Assembly: GCF_023702225.1 (NCBI RefSeq)
Contig: NZ_JAMQCO010000002.1
Coordinates: forward strand, 186,001-250,000
Source of the DNA: Aureimonas altamirensis
GTDB taxonomy: Bacteria > Pseudomonadota > Alphaproteobacteria > Rhizobiales > Rhizobiaceae
DNA length: 64,000 nt
Direction: 5' to 3'
The position numbers were made by a program, and so were the translations under genes. Within the stretch, counting starts at the first letter, position 1. Every line of letters starts with the position of its first letter. Shown here one piece after another: positions 1-8,619 of this stretch. The notes beneath the pieces are model-generated. The model ran no database searches and was not told where the DNA came from. It worked only from the letters and a program-made list of their open reading frames with translations.

Positions 1-180
1 GCTTTCGGGGGCGCTGCCGCGGAAAGTCTCGACGATGCGGGCATCGGCCGCGCGACCGCTCTGGCCATGTTCGGCGCGGCCATCCTGGCGGTGCTGTCGG
101 CGATCGCCGGCCATGTCGCCACGCGCGGCGGCGTCAGGCCTGAAGCACGCGTTTCCACACCCGTTCCGCCCCGGCACTGA
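1..180 (+). CDS. C-terminal end of a probable MFS transporter (partial)
   Basis: The first 59 codons are open to a TGA at 178-180 and the gene begins before the window. The peptide has a short loop, then a hydrophobic helix (about residues 20-44, rich in Ala, Leu, Ile and Gly) and a polar, Arg/Pro-rich tail. This is the usual look of the last helix and cytoplasmic tail of a major facilitator. Its 3' end overlaps the converging LysR gene by 47 bases. It lies next to tartrate genes, so it could be a substrate permease, but nothing visible proves that. The family call rests on one helix only. Confidence 0.45.
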   Translation, partial: AFGGAAAESLDDAGIGRATALAMFGAAILAVLSAIAGHVATRGGVRPEARVSTPVPPRH

Positions 181-1009
181 GAACGCCCTGCCTGAAGATG
201 CAGATGTTGATGTCGATCTCGGGCAGGTCGCCTTCCATCCGGACGAGCCTGCGCTCGGCGAGGTCCGCAGCCACAAGTTGCAGCGGCAGCCAGGCATAGC
301 CCGCGCCACCCACCGCGGCGCCGCGCAACGCGGCAGCCAGATGGGATGTGAAGGCCGGGCTTTTCCCGTTGGCCTCAGGGGCCGATGGCGCACAGGCGGC
401 CGCGATACGGCCGAGGCCCGATTCTGCGCTGTAGGCGAGATGCGCGATCTCGTCCTTCTCCAGCCCCGGCGCGTGAACGGCCACCATCCTGTCATGGCCG
501 ATCACGCGATGCTGGAGCCGTCCATCGAAAGGATCGTCCACCAGCGGGTGATGATGGCAGATCAGGAATTCGGCGGCCTGGCGTCGCATCATCTCGGCAC
601 AGGTCGCCATGTTCGCCGCGTTCAGCTGGATGGGCCCGAGTTCGAACCCCTCGCCCATGCGCCGGATCCAGTCCGGAAAGAACACGAAGGACAGGGTCTG
701 GGTGGCTGCGAAGGGCACCGCCGACGTGCTCGGACCGGCGGCCTCCCGCGCCCTGCGGGCGATATGGGCGATGCGGCGTTGCAGGTCCGGCGCGAGTTCG
801 GCGAACGCTTCCCCGGCCGGTGTCAGGGATACGCCGTGCGGCAGGCGCTGGAAAAGCGACGCCCCCACCCATGCCTCGAGCGCGCGAATGCGCCGGCTGA
901 AGGCAGGCTGGGTCACGTTGCGCCGGGCCGCCGCCCGCGAGAAGCCGCCCTCCTCCACAACCGCCATGAAATCGTCCAGCCAGATGCCGTCCACGCCCTG
1001 CCCCATCAT
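134..1009 (-). CDS. LysR-family transcriptional regulator, probable tartrate regulator
   Basis: 291 residues, the usual LysR length. The N-terminus has the winged helix-turn-helix: a first helix ending in VVEEGGFSRAA, then a recognition helix containing TQPAFSRRIRALE and the LFQR wing (to about residue 60). An effector-binding domain fills the rest. It is divergent from the tartrate dehydratase gene across 93 bases, the classical LysR arrangement, so it most likely controls that operon and itself. Two adjacent ATG codons (1009 and 1006) are possible starts, and neither has a strong ribosome site. The effector is inferred from the neighbours only. Confidence 0.9.
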   Translation of the reverse strand: MMGQGVDGIWLDDFMAVVEEGGFSRAAARRNVTQPAFSRRIRALEAWVGASLFQRLPHGVSLTPAGEAFAELAPDLQRRIAHIARRAREAAGPSTSAVPFAATQTLSFVFFPDWIRRMGEGFELGPIQLNAANMATCAEMMRRQAAEFLICHHHPLVDDPFDGRLQHRVIGHDRMVAVHAPGLEKDEIAHLAYSAESGLGRIAAACAPSAPEANGKSPAFTSHLAAALRGAAVGGAGYAWLPLQLVAADLAERRLVRMEGDLPEIDINICIFRQGVLSAGAERVWKRVLQA

Positions 1010-1013
1010 CGGC

Positions 1014-1030
1014 CATGCCGAAGCGGCATG
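1014..1030. promoter_or_regulatory. Inverted repeat in lysR-tarD divergent region
   Basis: CATGCCG-AAG-CGGCATG is a perfect 7-bp inverted repeat four bases upstream of the LysR start. It may be an autoregulatory operator or a hairpin in the lysR leader. The spacing differs from the usual T-N11-A LysR box, so the role is open. Confidence 0.35.
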
Positions 1031-1102
1031 GGCTCAACCGATCATGGCATTGGATCGATGGACGATCAAAGCCGTATCCATGCCGCAGGAAAAAGGAGCA
1101 GC

Positions 1103-2275
1103 ATGCCGATGCGTATCGTTGATATCCGGGAGAAGACGGTGTCCATCGCCTCTCCCATCGCCAACGCCTATATCGACTTCTCGAAAATGACCTGTTCGGT
1201 GGTCGCGGTGGTGACGGATGTCGTTCGGCACGGCAAGCCGGTCATCGGCTACGGCTTCAACTCCAACGGGCGCTACGGGCAAGGCGCGCTGATGCGCGAA
1301 CGGTTCATTCCGCGCCTGCTGGAAGCCGACCCGAAGGCGCTGGTGGACGCCGAAAACGACAATCTCGATCCGTTCGCCATCTGGCGTACGCTGATGCAGA
1401 ACGAAAAACCCGGCGGCCACGGCGAGCGGTCCGTTGCGGTCGGCACCATCGACATGGCGGTTTGGGACGCCGTCGCCAAGATAGCCGGCGTGCCCCTGTG
1501 GCGCCTGCTGGCCGACCGGTATCGCGGCGGCGTCGCCGACGAAAAGGTCTGGGTCTATGCGGCCGGCGGCTACTACTACCCAGGCAAGGACGACGAAAAG
1601 CTCAAGGACGAGATGCGATCCTATCTCGACCGGGGATACGAGGTCGTCAAGATGAAGATCGGCGCCGTCCCCCTGGAAGAAGACCTGCGGCGGATCGAAT
1701 CCGTCCTGTCCGTCGTCGGCACCGGAGCCCGCCTGGCCGTGGACGCCAATGGCCGCTTCGACCTCGAAACCGCCATCGCCTACGCGCAGGCGCTCAGCCC
1801 ATACGGCCTGTTCTGGTACGAGGAAGCGGGCGATCCCCTGGATTATGCGCTGCAGGCGGATCTTGCGCATCATTATGCGGGGCCGATGGCGACGGGCGAG
1901 AACCTCTTCTCGCACCAGGATGCGCGCAACCTTCTGCGGCATGGCGGCATGCGCCCCGACCGCGACTGGCTGCAATTCGATTGCGCCCTGTCCTACGGCC
2001 TCGTGGAGTATCTGCGTACGCTGGATGTCCTCGAAGAGCTCGGCTGGTCCAGCCGCCGGGTCGTGCCGCATGGCGGGCACCAGATGTCGCTGAATATCGC
2101 GGCCGGCCTGCATCTCGGAGGCAACGAGTCCTACCCGGACGTGTTCCAGCCCTTCGGGGGCTTTGCCGACGGCATCGCGGTGGAAGGCGGCCTGGTTGGT
2201 CTTCCCGATATCCCCGGCGTAGGCTTCGAGGCGAAATCGGCGCTCTATCGCGTCATGAAGGAGGTTGCGGAGTAA
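1103..2275 (+). CDS. tarD: D(-)-tartrate dehydratase (enolase superfamily)
   Basis: 390 residues. It dehydrates D-tartrate to enol-oxaloacetate, hence oxaloacetate, using Mg2+. The sequence closely follows the characterised Bradyrhizobium japonicum TarD as I recall it: IANAYIDFSKMT near the start, GYGFNSNGRYGQG, NEKPGGHGERSVAVGTIDMA, then the catalytic Lys in KMKIG (residue 185). Metal ligands begin at VDANGR (Asp214), followed by WYEE and TGENLFSHQDARN, and the catalytic His is in VPHGGHQMSLN (residue 323). The start at 1103 is preceded by AAAGGAG. The reading frame is open far upstream, but that stretch lies opposite lysR and is not part of the gene. It heads an operon with a solute-binding protein and a tartrate dehydrogenase. 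Confidence 0.95.
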   Translation: MPMRIVDIREKTVSIASPIANAYIDFSKMTCSVVAVVTDVVRHGKPVIGYGFNSNGRYGQGALMRERFIPRLLEADPKALVDAENDNLDPFAIWRTLMQNEKPGGHGERSVAVGTIDMAVWDAVAKIAGVPLWRLLADRYRGGVADEKVWVYAAGGYYYPGKDDEKLKDEMRSYLDRGYEVVKMKIGAVPLEEDLRRIESVLSVVGTGARLAVDANGRFDLETAIAYAQALSPYGLFWYEEAGDPLDYALQADLAHHYAGPMATGENLFSHQDARNLLRHGGMRPDRDWLQFDCALSYGLVEYLRTLDVLEELGWSSRRVVPHGGHQMSLNIAAGLHLGGNESYPDVFQPFGGFADGIAVEGGLVGLPDIPGVGFEAKSALYRVMKEVAE

Positions 2276-2308
2276 CATCGACCAGACGTCGCAATGGGAG
2301 GAAAAACA

Positions 2309-3283
2309 ATGAAAAAACATAGCTTCACCCTGGCTGCACTCATCAGTGCGGTCTCGTTTACCGCCATGGCGCAGTCCTATCCGGACAAGCCGATCACGAT
2401 GATCGTCCCCTTCTCGGCGGGCGGGCCGACCGATACGGTCGCCCGGCTGACGGCCGAAGCGATGTCGCAGGAGCTTGGGCAGCAGGTGGTGGTGCAGAAT
2501 GTCGGCGGTGCGGGCGGTACGCTCGGCGCGGGACAGGCGGCGCAGGCCGCACCGGACGGCTACACCATCCTCGTGCATCATATCGGCATGTCCACCGCGC
2601 CGTCGCTCTACGCAAACCTGCCCTACGATCCGGTCGAGAGCTTCGAGCCGATCGGCCTGGTCACCAATGCGCCGATGACGATCATCGGGCGGAAGGATAT
2701 GGCGGAACGCTCGTTGCAAGACCTGGTCTCGGCGATCAAGGCGGATTCGCAGGCCTATACGCTGGCCAATGCAGGCGTCGGCGCGGCGTCGCATCTGTGC
2801 AGCATGCTGTTCATGTCGGCCATCGACACCGAGATGACGACCGTGCCCTATCAGGGGAACGGCCCGATCATGACGGACCTCCTCGGCGGCCACGTCGACC
2901 TCACATGCGACCAGACCACCAACACGACCCAGCCGATCCTGGATGGACAGGTAAAAGCCTATGCCGTCACGACGCCGGGCCGCATCGGGCAACTGCCCGA
3001 CGTGCCGACGGCCACCGAAGCCGGGCTGGACGATTTCGTCATCACCGTCTGGCATGGCGTCTACGCACCCAAGGGTATCGACCAGAATGTACGCGATGCG
3101 CTGGTTGCGGCATTGCAGAAGGGACTGACACACGAAAGACTGGTGCAGCGATTCACCGATCTCGGCACCGCGCCCGTAACGCAGGCGGACGCGACGCCCG
3201 AGGCGCTGCAAACGCAACTCGCCTCGCAGATCGAGTTCTGGCGGCCCTTCATCGAGCGCGCCGGGCTTGCCGCCGGACAATAG
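2309..3283 (+). CDS. Bug/TctC-family periplasmic solute-binding protein
   Basis: 324 residues. An N-terminal signal peptide (Lys-rich start, hydrophobic core, TAMA-Q cleavage region about residue 22) is followed by the typical Bug opening YPDKPITMIVPFSAGG. Family members bind carboxylic acids in the periplasm for tripartite tricarboxylate transporters. Its place between tartrate dehydratase and dehydrogenase genes suggests a tartrate or malate receptor. I chose the start at 2309 because GGGAGGA ends six bases before it; an in-frame ATG at 2294 overlaps that site. The TctA/TctB membrane subunits are not in the window, so it is an orphan receptor here or works with a distant permease. Confidence 0.9.
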   Translation: MKKHSFTLAALISAVSFTAMAQSYPDKPITMIVPFSAGGPTDTVARLTAEAMSQELGQQVVVQNVGGAGGTLGAGQAAQAAPDGYTILVHHIGMSTAPSLYANLPYDPVESFEPIGLVTNAPMTIIGRKDMAERSLQDLVSAIKADSQAYTLANAGVGAASHLCSMLFMSAIDTEMTTVPYQGNGPIMTDLLGGHVDLTCDQTTNTTQPILDGQVKAYAVTTPGRIGQLPDVPTATEAGLDDFVITVWHGVYAPKGIDQNVRDALVAALQKGLTHERLVQRFTDLGTAPVTQADATPEALQTQLASQIEFWRPFIERAGLAAGQ

Positions 3284-3305
3284 CTTAAAGGACGGAAACC
3301 TGAAC

Positions 3306-4385
3306 ATGAGCAGCAATGGAAACGCCTACCGGATCGCCGTCATCGCGGGTGACGGCATCGGCAAGGAAGTCATGCCGGAAGGCATCCGCGTTCTGGAGGC
3401 GGCCGCCAAGGCGTTCGACCTCGACCTGCGCTTCGACGTGTTCGATTTCGCGTCCTACGACTATTACGAAAAGCACGGCACGATGCTGCCGGAAGACTGG
3501 AAGGCACAGATCGGTTCGCACGACGCGATCTTCTTCGGGGCGGTGGGCTGGCCCGACAAGATACCCGATCATGTATCGCTTTGGGGCTCGCTACTGCAGT
3601 TCCGCCGCGAGTTCGACCAGTATGTGAACCTGCGCCCGGTCCGGCTGATGCCGGGCGTGCCCTGCCCGCTCGCCGGACGCAAGCCGGGCGACATCGACTT
3701 CTATGTCGTCCGCGAGAACACCGAGGGCGAATATTCCTCCATTGGCGGCAAGATGTTCCCCGGTACGGAGCGGGAGGTGGTCATCCAGGAAACGGTCATG
3801 ACCCGCCACGGCGTGGACCGCATCCTGCGCTATGCCTTCGACCTTGCCCGGACGCGGCCGGCGAAGCACCTGACGTCCGCCACGAAATCCAACGGCATTT
3901 CCATTTCCATGCCGTACTGGGACGAGCGCGTGGAAGAGATGGCGAAGGCCTACCAGGATGTGCGATGGGACAAGTATCACATCGATATCCTGACGGCGCA
4001 TTTCGTGCTGAACCCGGACAGGTTCGACGTCGTCGTCGCCTCCAATTTGTTCGGCGATATCCTGTCCGATCTCGGACCGGCCTGCACGGGCACCATCGGC
4101 ATCGCACCGTCGGCCAACATCAACCCGGACGGCGATTTCCCGTCCCTGTTCGAGCCGGTACACGGCTCGGCGCCGGATATCGCGGGACAAGGCATCGCGA
4201 ACCCGGTCGGCCAGATCTGGACCGGTGCGATGATGCTGGAGCACCTGGGAGAGGCGACCGCCTCCAAAGCGATCGTGGAAGCGATCGAACGGGTGCTGGC
4301 GAGCCCTTGCGGCCGCACGCGCGATCTCGGGGGGCAGGCCGACACGGCTGCCGCCGGCAAGGCCATCGCCGCCGAGATCGGCTGA
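3306..4385 (+). CDS. ttuC: Tartrate dehydrogenase / D-malate dehydrogenase
   Basis: 359 residues of the isocitrate/isopropylmalate dehydrogenase family. The N-terminus IAVIAGDGIGKEVMPEG binds the nicotinamide side. VRENTEGEYSSIGG is the tartrate/D-malate type loop rather than the leuB or icd version, and SNLFGDILSDL carries the metal-binding Asp residues. FEPVHGSAPDIAG is the adenine-binding region. Such enzymes oxidise tartrate to oxaloglycolate and usually also decarboxylate D-malate, with NAD+ and Mn2+. The start at 3306 follows AAGGACGG with about 10 bases spacing; an in-frame ATG at 3267 overlaps the upstream gene. The gene ends the operon and converges on the DUF4239 gene six bases away. 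Confidence 0.9.
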   Translation: MSSNGNAYRIAVIAGDGIGKEVMPEGIRVLEAAAKAFDLDLRFDVFDFASYDYYEKHGTMLPEDWKAQIGSHDAIFFGAVGWPDKIPDHVSLWGSLLQFRREFDQYVNLRPVRLMPGVPCPLAGRKPGDIDFYVVRENTEGEYSSIGGKMFPGTEREVVIQETVMTRHGVDRILRYAFDLARTRPAKHLTSATKSNGISISMPYWDERVEEMAKAYQDVRWDKYHIDILTAHFVLNPDRFDVVVASNLFGDILSDLGPACTGTIGIAPSANINPDGDFPSLFEPVHGSAPDIAGQGIANPVGQIWTGAMMLEHLGEATASKAIVEAIERVLASPCGRTRDLGGQADTAAAGKAIAAEIG

Positions 4386-4391
4386 GGATCG

Positions 4392-5156
4392 TCAGGACTT
4401 CTGCTGGTGCAGCAAGGCACGTTCGAGTGGCACGGGCGCGATGGCGGTCGTTCCCTCGAAGGGGGTGTTGAGGTCGAGGATCAGATAGATCGTTCCGGCT
4501 ATGCAGGCCGGGCATATGATCAGGAACAGCACCGACACGATGTTGCGCGGTGCGAACAGCCCGAAGGAAACGAAGATCAGCGTCAGCCAGACGGTGACGA
4601 CGGCGATCATGACCGGATTGACCGACGAGTAGCTTTCGATCCCGATCTTCCAGCGATCCTGCTGCACCTTGTGGAACATGGCCATGGCCGCGTCGCGATC
4701 CCGCGCGGCGTCACCGCTCTCGCCCGGCAGGTCCGAAATCGCCGTTCCGATGGCGGCGAGCGCCAGCTCGACATCCGTTTCCTCCGCGCCCGGCATGAGG
4801 CTGCGGCGGGCCGGCCACGCCTCGGCAAGCGACAACGCGGTAAAGTGTTGCAGGTCGGCGCGCACGGCATCGGCGCCTGCCCCATAATCGCGCAGGGCGC
4901 CGTCCAGGTTGACGAGGTCGGTCGCATATTGCTGGACGTCGCGCTCGGTCAGGTTGTAGCTGGACATGACCGAAGAGACGGTAAGCCCAAGGATCAGGGC
5001 GCTCATGGCCGACACCATGCCGATGCCCAGTTTCACCACGTCGCGCGTTTCGGCCGATATGTGGTGCGGCCGCAGTGACGGCCCGACCGCCATGGCGGCC
5101 ATCGCCCCGACAACGACGATCGTGAAGATCAGCAAAGACGTCGAAAGCGGCTCCAC
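4392..5156 (-). CDS. DUF4239 (bestrophin-like domain) membrane protein
   Basis: 254 residues with four predicted membrane helices, two in the first 70 residues and two after about residue 185, around a soluble helical middle. The pattern (helix, LGLTVSSVMSSYN, a long charged segment, then a helix pair ending near the C-terminus) fits DUF4239 proteins, which lack a settled function. GTG start at 5156 with GGGGGAG nine bases upstream. It is monocistronic and convergent with ttuC, so the tartrate context is probably coincidental. Confidence 0.7.
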   Translation of the reverse strand: MEPLSTSLLIFTIVVVGAMAAMAVGPSLRPHHISAETRDVVKLGIGMVSAMSALILGLTVSSVMSSYNLTERDVQQYATDLVNLDGALRDYGAGADAVRADLQHFTALSLAEAWPARRSLMPGAEETDVELALAAIGTAISDLPGESGDAARDRDAAMAMFHKVQQDRWKIGIESYSSVNPVMIAVVTVWLTLIFVSFGLFAPRNIVSVLFLIICPACIAGTIYLILDLNTPFEGTTAIAPVPLERALLHQQKS

Positions 5157-5216
5157 CGACTGGCTCCCCCTGTACTGCTTGCCCCGATCCGAATATCGGC
5201 GGCGGCCGACTTAAAG

Positions 5217-7265
5217 CTAAGCGCCCCATTCCATCGCGGCCGAGCGGCATGGATCCATCAAGAGATCCGCGAGCTGGTCGTCGAGGTGCATGATGGACAG
5301 CGATACGCCCACCATATCCAACGAGGTATAGTACGGCCCGACGAGGCTCATCGTCACCTTCAGCCCTCTCGCCTTCAGGCGCTCGCGGACGCGCCGATAG
5401 ACGATATACAGCTCCATCGTGGGCGTACCGCCGAGAGAGTTGACCAGAACGGCCACACGATCCCCCTCTGCGGCAGGTATCTCGGCCAGGATACGGTCCA
5501 GCATCAGGTCCGCCGCGGCGTCGGCCCTGGCCACGGGCTGCCGGGCGATGCCCGGTTCGCCGTGGACGCCGACGCCGATCTCCATGTCCTCCGGTCCGAT
5601 GACGAAACTGGGGCGACGCGTTTCCGGCAGAGAACCGGGCTCCAGCGCAATACCCATCGTGTAGGTTCGGGCATTGGCGCGCCGCGCGACGGCTTCACAT
5701 GCATCGAGCGGCAGATGCCGCTCGGCTGCGGCTCCCGCGACCTTGAAGACGAAGACGTTGCCGGCGACCCCGCGCCTGGCGGCGCGCGATTCCGCCGGTG
5801 ATGACGCCACGTCGTCCGTCGTGACGATCGACCGGACGGCGATCCCCTCGGCTGCGGCAAGCTCTGCCGCCATGTCGAAGTTCATGACGTCGCCCGAGAA
5901 ATTACCGTAGATATACAGCACTCCCGCGCCGGAATGGACCGCGCGCGTCGCCGCCAGTATCGGGTCCGGCGGCGGCGCGGAAAATACGTTGCCGATGGCG
6001 GCGGCATCTGCGAGCCCGGGACCGACATAGCCCCAGAACCCCGGCTCATGCCCGGAGCCGCCTCCCACCACGATTCCGACCTTGCCGGGGCGCGGCGCAT
6101 CCGTTCGGGCGATTGCGCGCGGCGCATCCTTGACGGGGGCCAGGATATCGTCATGCGCCGCCGCCGCGCCCGCCAGCATTTCGTCGACGGCATCATGCGG
6201 ATCGTTCAGCAATTTCTTGACGCGTGTGCGGGCTGCCAAAGGCGTTTGCGCCGGCGACGCCGAGCGGCGCGGCGTATCCTGAAAGCCCTCTGCCGTCAGG
6301 ATGCCGCGTCCTGTCGAGGCGTCGGTAACGAGAACGCTTACGAAACCGCCGCGCAGGGCAGCCAGTATGGCGGGAACCTTGTCGACCCCTCCGGCGACGG
6401 CGATACGGTGCGGGATCCGCCTGAGCGCCGCGAGGTCTATCCCGACGGTTCGTCCGTCCAATGGCCCCGACACCGCCTCTCCGCGCGTCGAAATGAAGCG
6501 GCCGGCGATGCTGCCGATGGCATCCTGATAATGGAGGTGCTGCGTAACCCCCTCGAAGAAGCCGCTCGTATGGATGGCGCTTTCTGGCCGCAGCGAGGAA
6601 ATGCCCAGCACGATGCGGTTCGCCTCTGCAAGAACGTCCATCTGCTCGGCAAGGACGGCTTCGCCCAAGAGCATGTCGCGCACCGTCGCGCTGGATACGA
6701 TCGCCGGCGCAGACAAGGGAATGCAGCGGGCGCCGAGCGCCTCGGCAAGCCGTGATGCGCAGGCCTCCGGTGTCCAGGGTATCTTGGCTGTCGTGCCTCC
6801 CGTGGCCTGCACCACCCTGATGTCGGCCAGGCCGGGCGCCTGCATCGCCTGCGCAAGGGAAAGCATCGTCCGCCCCCACGTTACGGCGATCGTATCGCCG
6901 GACCGTACGTGGAACGACAAGGCTTGCGCGCCGGCATTGCCCAGCCGTGCGATCAGCGACCGCTCTCCTCCGTCCGTAGGTATGACCAGGCAGTCCTGCA
7001 GCCCGAAATGCTCCTTCAGGGCTTCCGCAAGGGAAAGGGCGCGGAACTTGACCGGCTCGATCTCGATATTGACGAGGCCGCGGGTACGCGCGTCGGCCAG
7101 GTAGGCGTTCACCGAGGCGCGCGATACGCCCATCGTCGCGGCGATATCGCCTTGGGTCATGCCTTCTTCGTAATACAGCCAGGCCGCCCAGAGCAGTGCA
7201 TCGTCGCCGAAACGCAGCGGCATCGAGCCGGGCTCTCCCGATGCCTTTCCGGCGATGCGTGTCAT
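5217..7265 (-). CDS. Fused SorC-family regulator / dihydroxyacetone kinase subunit DhaK
   Basis: 682 residues in two parts. Residues 1 to about 330 are a SorC-type regulator: a helix-turn-helix at about 36-60 (MTQGDIAATMGVSRASVNAYL), then a phosphosugar-binding domain with SGDTIAVTWGRT, SGFF and a closing DASTGRGIL. Residues about 348-682 are a complete DhaK, with GGGSGHEP (His406), GNFSGDVMNF (Asp459) and GVGVHGEPG (His568, the position that holds the ketone as a hemiaminal). All kinase residues I can check are present. The start overlaps the stop of the upstream dhaL as ATGA, giving a four-base translational coupling. The protein probably senses a small ketose or its phosphate and also belongs to the kinase. 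Such fusions exist in annotated rhizobial genomes, but I know of no functional study. Confidence 0.9.
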   Translation of the reverse strand: MTRIAGKASGEPGSMPLRFGDDALLWAAWLYYEEGMTQGDIAATMGVSRASVNAYLADARTRGLVNIEIEPVKFRALSLAEALKEHFGLQDCLVIPTDGGERSLIARLGNAGAQALSFHVRSGDTIAVTWGRTMLSLAQAMQAPGLADIRVVQATGGTTAKIPWTPEACASRLAEALGARCIPLSAPAIVSSATVRDMLLGEAVLAEQMDVLAEANRIVLGISSLRPESAIHTSGFFEGVTQHLHYQDAIGSIAGRFISTRGEAVSGPLDGRTVGIDLAALRRIPHRIAVAGGVDKVPAILAALRGGFVSVLVTDASTGRGILTAEGFQDTPRRSASPAQTPLAARTRVKKLLNDPHDAVDEMLAGAAAAHDDILAPVKDAPRAIARTDAPRPGKVGIVVGGGSGHEPGFWGYVGPGLADAAAIGNVFSAPPPDPILAATRAVHSGAGVLYIYGNFSGDVMNFDMAAELAAAEGIAVRSIVTTDDVASSPAESRAARRGVAGNVFVFKVAGAAAERHLPLDACEAVARRANARTYTMGIALEPGSLPETRRPSFVIGPEDMEIGVGVHGEPGIARQPVARADAAADLMLDRILAEIPAAEGDRVAVLVNSLGGTPTMELYIVYRRVRERLKARGLKVTMSLVGPYYTSLDMVGVSLSIMHLDDQLADLLMDPCRSAAMEWGA

Positions 7266-7933
7266 CGGCCAGCCTCGCCCTTGCGCTCGAGGATCAGCGC
7301 CAGTCCTTCGCGCAACCCTTCGATGACGATGACCGCTGATGCAGCGCCAGGGTCCAGATGTCCGAGGCTCCGCTCGCCGAGACGCGAGGCGCGCCCCTTC
7401 GAGGCAACCATGGCCCTGGTGGAGTCGCGGCCCTCCATCGCGGCCTCGACTGCAGCGTCGAGTGTGCGCAACGGCGAGACGCCTGCGGCCAATGCCGATT
7501 CGACGGCGCGCGCGGCTGGCCCCCATGCGTCCATCATGGTCTTGTCGCCCGCTGCAGCCTTGCCGCGTTGGCGTATCCCATCCGCCATCGCCGGTATGAG
7601 GTTGGCTATGTCGCGGTCCGACAGGCTTTCGGCATCTTCCAGGCCCTGTCCGGCCCGCAACAGGGCGCTGGCATAAAGGGGTCCGGCCGTCGCACCCACG
7701 GCACTGAGAAAGGATCGTGCCGCGATCGGGAACAATGCGCCGGCAGGTGTACCGCCGGTCGCCGCATCCCGTGTCGCACGGACGATGGCCGCAAATCCTT
7801 CGGCCATGGACGTGCCATGGTCTGCATCTCCGATGGCGCCGTCCAGTTCACCCAGCCAGTCGCGCGCTTCGGACAACCGCGTGGAAACCACGCGGAACAG
7901 ATCGACCATATCGCCCGATTCTATCTTGCCCAT
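7262..7933 (-). CDS. dhaL: Dihydroxyacetone kinase subunit DhaL (nucleotide-binding)
   Basis: 223 residues, the full DhaL domain. The nucleotide/Mg site is ELDGAIGDADHGTSM (residues about 29-43; the usual GDGDHG reads GDADHG but keeps both Asp and His). Further motifs are AGPLYASALL, AAGDKTMMDAW and GRASRLGERSLGHLDPGA. It supplies the phosphoryl-transfer half for a DhaK subunit. It is coupled by a four-base overlap to the SorC-DhaK fusion, so it is the natural partner of that kinase half. No PTS component (DhaM) is present, which suggests an ATP-dependent enzyme. Confidence 0.9.
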   Translation of the reverse strand: MGKIESGDMVDLFRVVSTRLSEARDWLGELDGAIGDADHGTSMAEGFAAIVRATRDAATGGTPAGALFPIAARSFLSAVGATAGPLYASALLRAGQGLEDAESLSDRDIANLIPAMADGIRQRGKAAAGDKTMMDAWGPAARAVESALAAGVSPLRTLDAAVEAAMEGRDSTRAMVASKGRASRLGERSLGHLDPGAASAVIVIEGLREGLALILERKGEAGR

Positions 7934-7972
7934 GGCGCAGTCTCGGCCGGAATCCGGCTCATGTGCAAGCCG

Positions 7973-8611
7973 TCAGCCCAGCCGGCGGGCGATCGAGCCG
8001 CCGAAGGTCGACAGGATGAGGCAGCAGGACGTCGCACCGGCATCCAGGACCCCGCGGGACCGCTCCCCGAGCCGGCTGGCGCGGCCGATCCTGGCAACCA
8101 GATCCACGGTGGAATCGCGGCCCTTCTCGGCGGCGGCTGTCATCGCGTCGAGGGCCGCAGCGAATCCCTCTTGCTTGTGCGCGTCGAAGGCGGCGACGGC
8201 GGGAACCAGCGTATCCATCAGCGTCTTGTCGCCGACCTCGGCGCTGCCGACGCCGCGCACCCCGTCCAGCCCGGCATTGAGCATGGCGGAAAACGTTTCG
8301 GCATCGACCGTATCGCGGCCTTTCAGGACGGCCGCCATGTCTTCGAACATCAGGCCGTAGAGCGGCCCCATCGAGCCGCCGATCTCCGACATCAGGACAT
8401 CCGAAAGCGTTGCCAGCGCTTCATCCAGGCCGACTTCGCGGCCATGGATGCGCTCGGCGGCGCGGCCGAACCCCTTGGCCATGTTCACGCCATGATCGCC
8501 ATCGCCGATCTTGCCGTCGATCTCCGAAAGATAGGCCTTGTTGGCCACGATGACCGCCGCGATCTCTTCGACGATCGCGCCCTGGCCGGCATTGTCGATA
8601 GCTTGTGTCAT
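7973..8611 (-). CDS. Second DhaL-type kinase subunit
   Basis: 212 residues with the DhaL signature EIDGKIGDGDHGVNM near residue 30, GGSMGPLYGLMFEDM, VGDKTLMDTL and GRASRLGERSRGVLDAGA. I place the start at the ATG at 8611, which is preceded by GAGGAC. A GTG at 8623 overlapping the dhaK stop is possible. It directly follows its partner dhaK and precedes the first dhaL by 39 bases, so all four kinase genes form one transcript with the regulator last. Divergence from the other DhaL suggests a different kinase partner or substrate. Confidence 0.88.
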   Translation of the reverse strand: MTQAIDNAGQGAIVEEIAAVIVANKAYLSEIDGKIGDGDHGVNMAKGFGRAAERIHGREVGLDEALATLSDVLMSEIGGSMGPLYGLMFEDMAAVLKGRDTVDAETFSAMLNAGLDGVRGVGSAEVGDKTLMDTLVPAVAAFDAHKQEGFAAALDAMTAAAEKGRDSTVDLVARIGRASRLGERSRGVLDAGATSCCLILSTFGGSIARRLG

Positions 8612-8619
8612 TCTTGTCC

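Noticed and set aside
35-1102. Upstream extension of the tarD frame by 356 codons
   Set aside because: It lies opposite lysR, has no homology to the enolase superfamily, and the known TarD N-terminus begins at 1103 with a good ribosome site.
1034-3316. 760-codon open frame on the minus strand opposite the tartrate genes
   Set aside because: The predicted protein is Arg/His/Asp-rich with no family motifs, and the opposite strand encodes clearly recognisable tarD and Bug genes. It is a by-product of high GC content.
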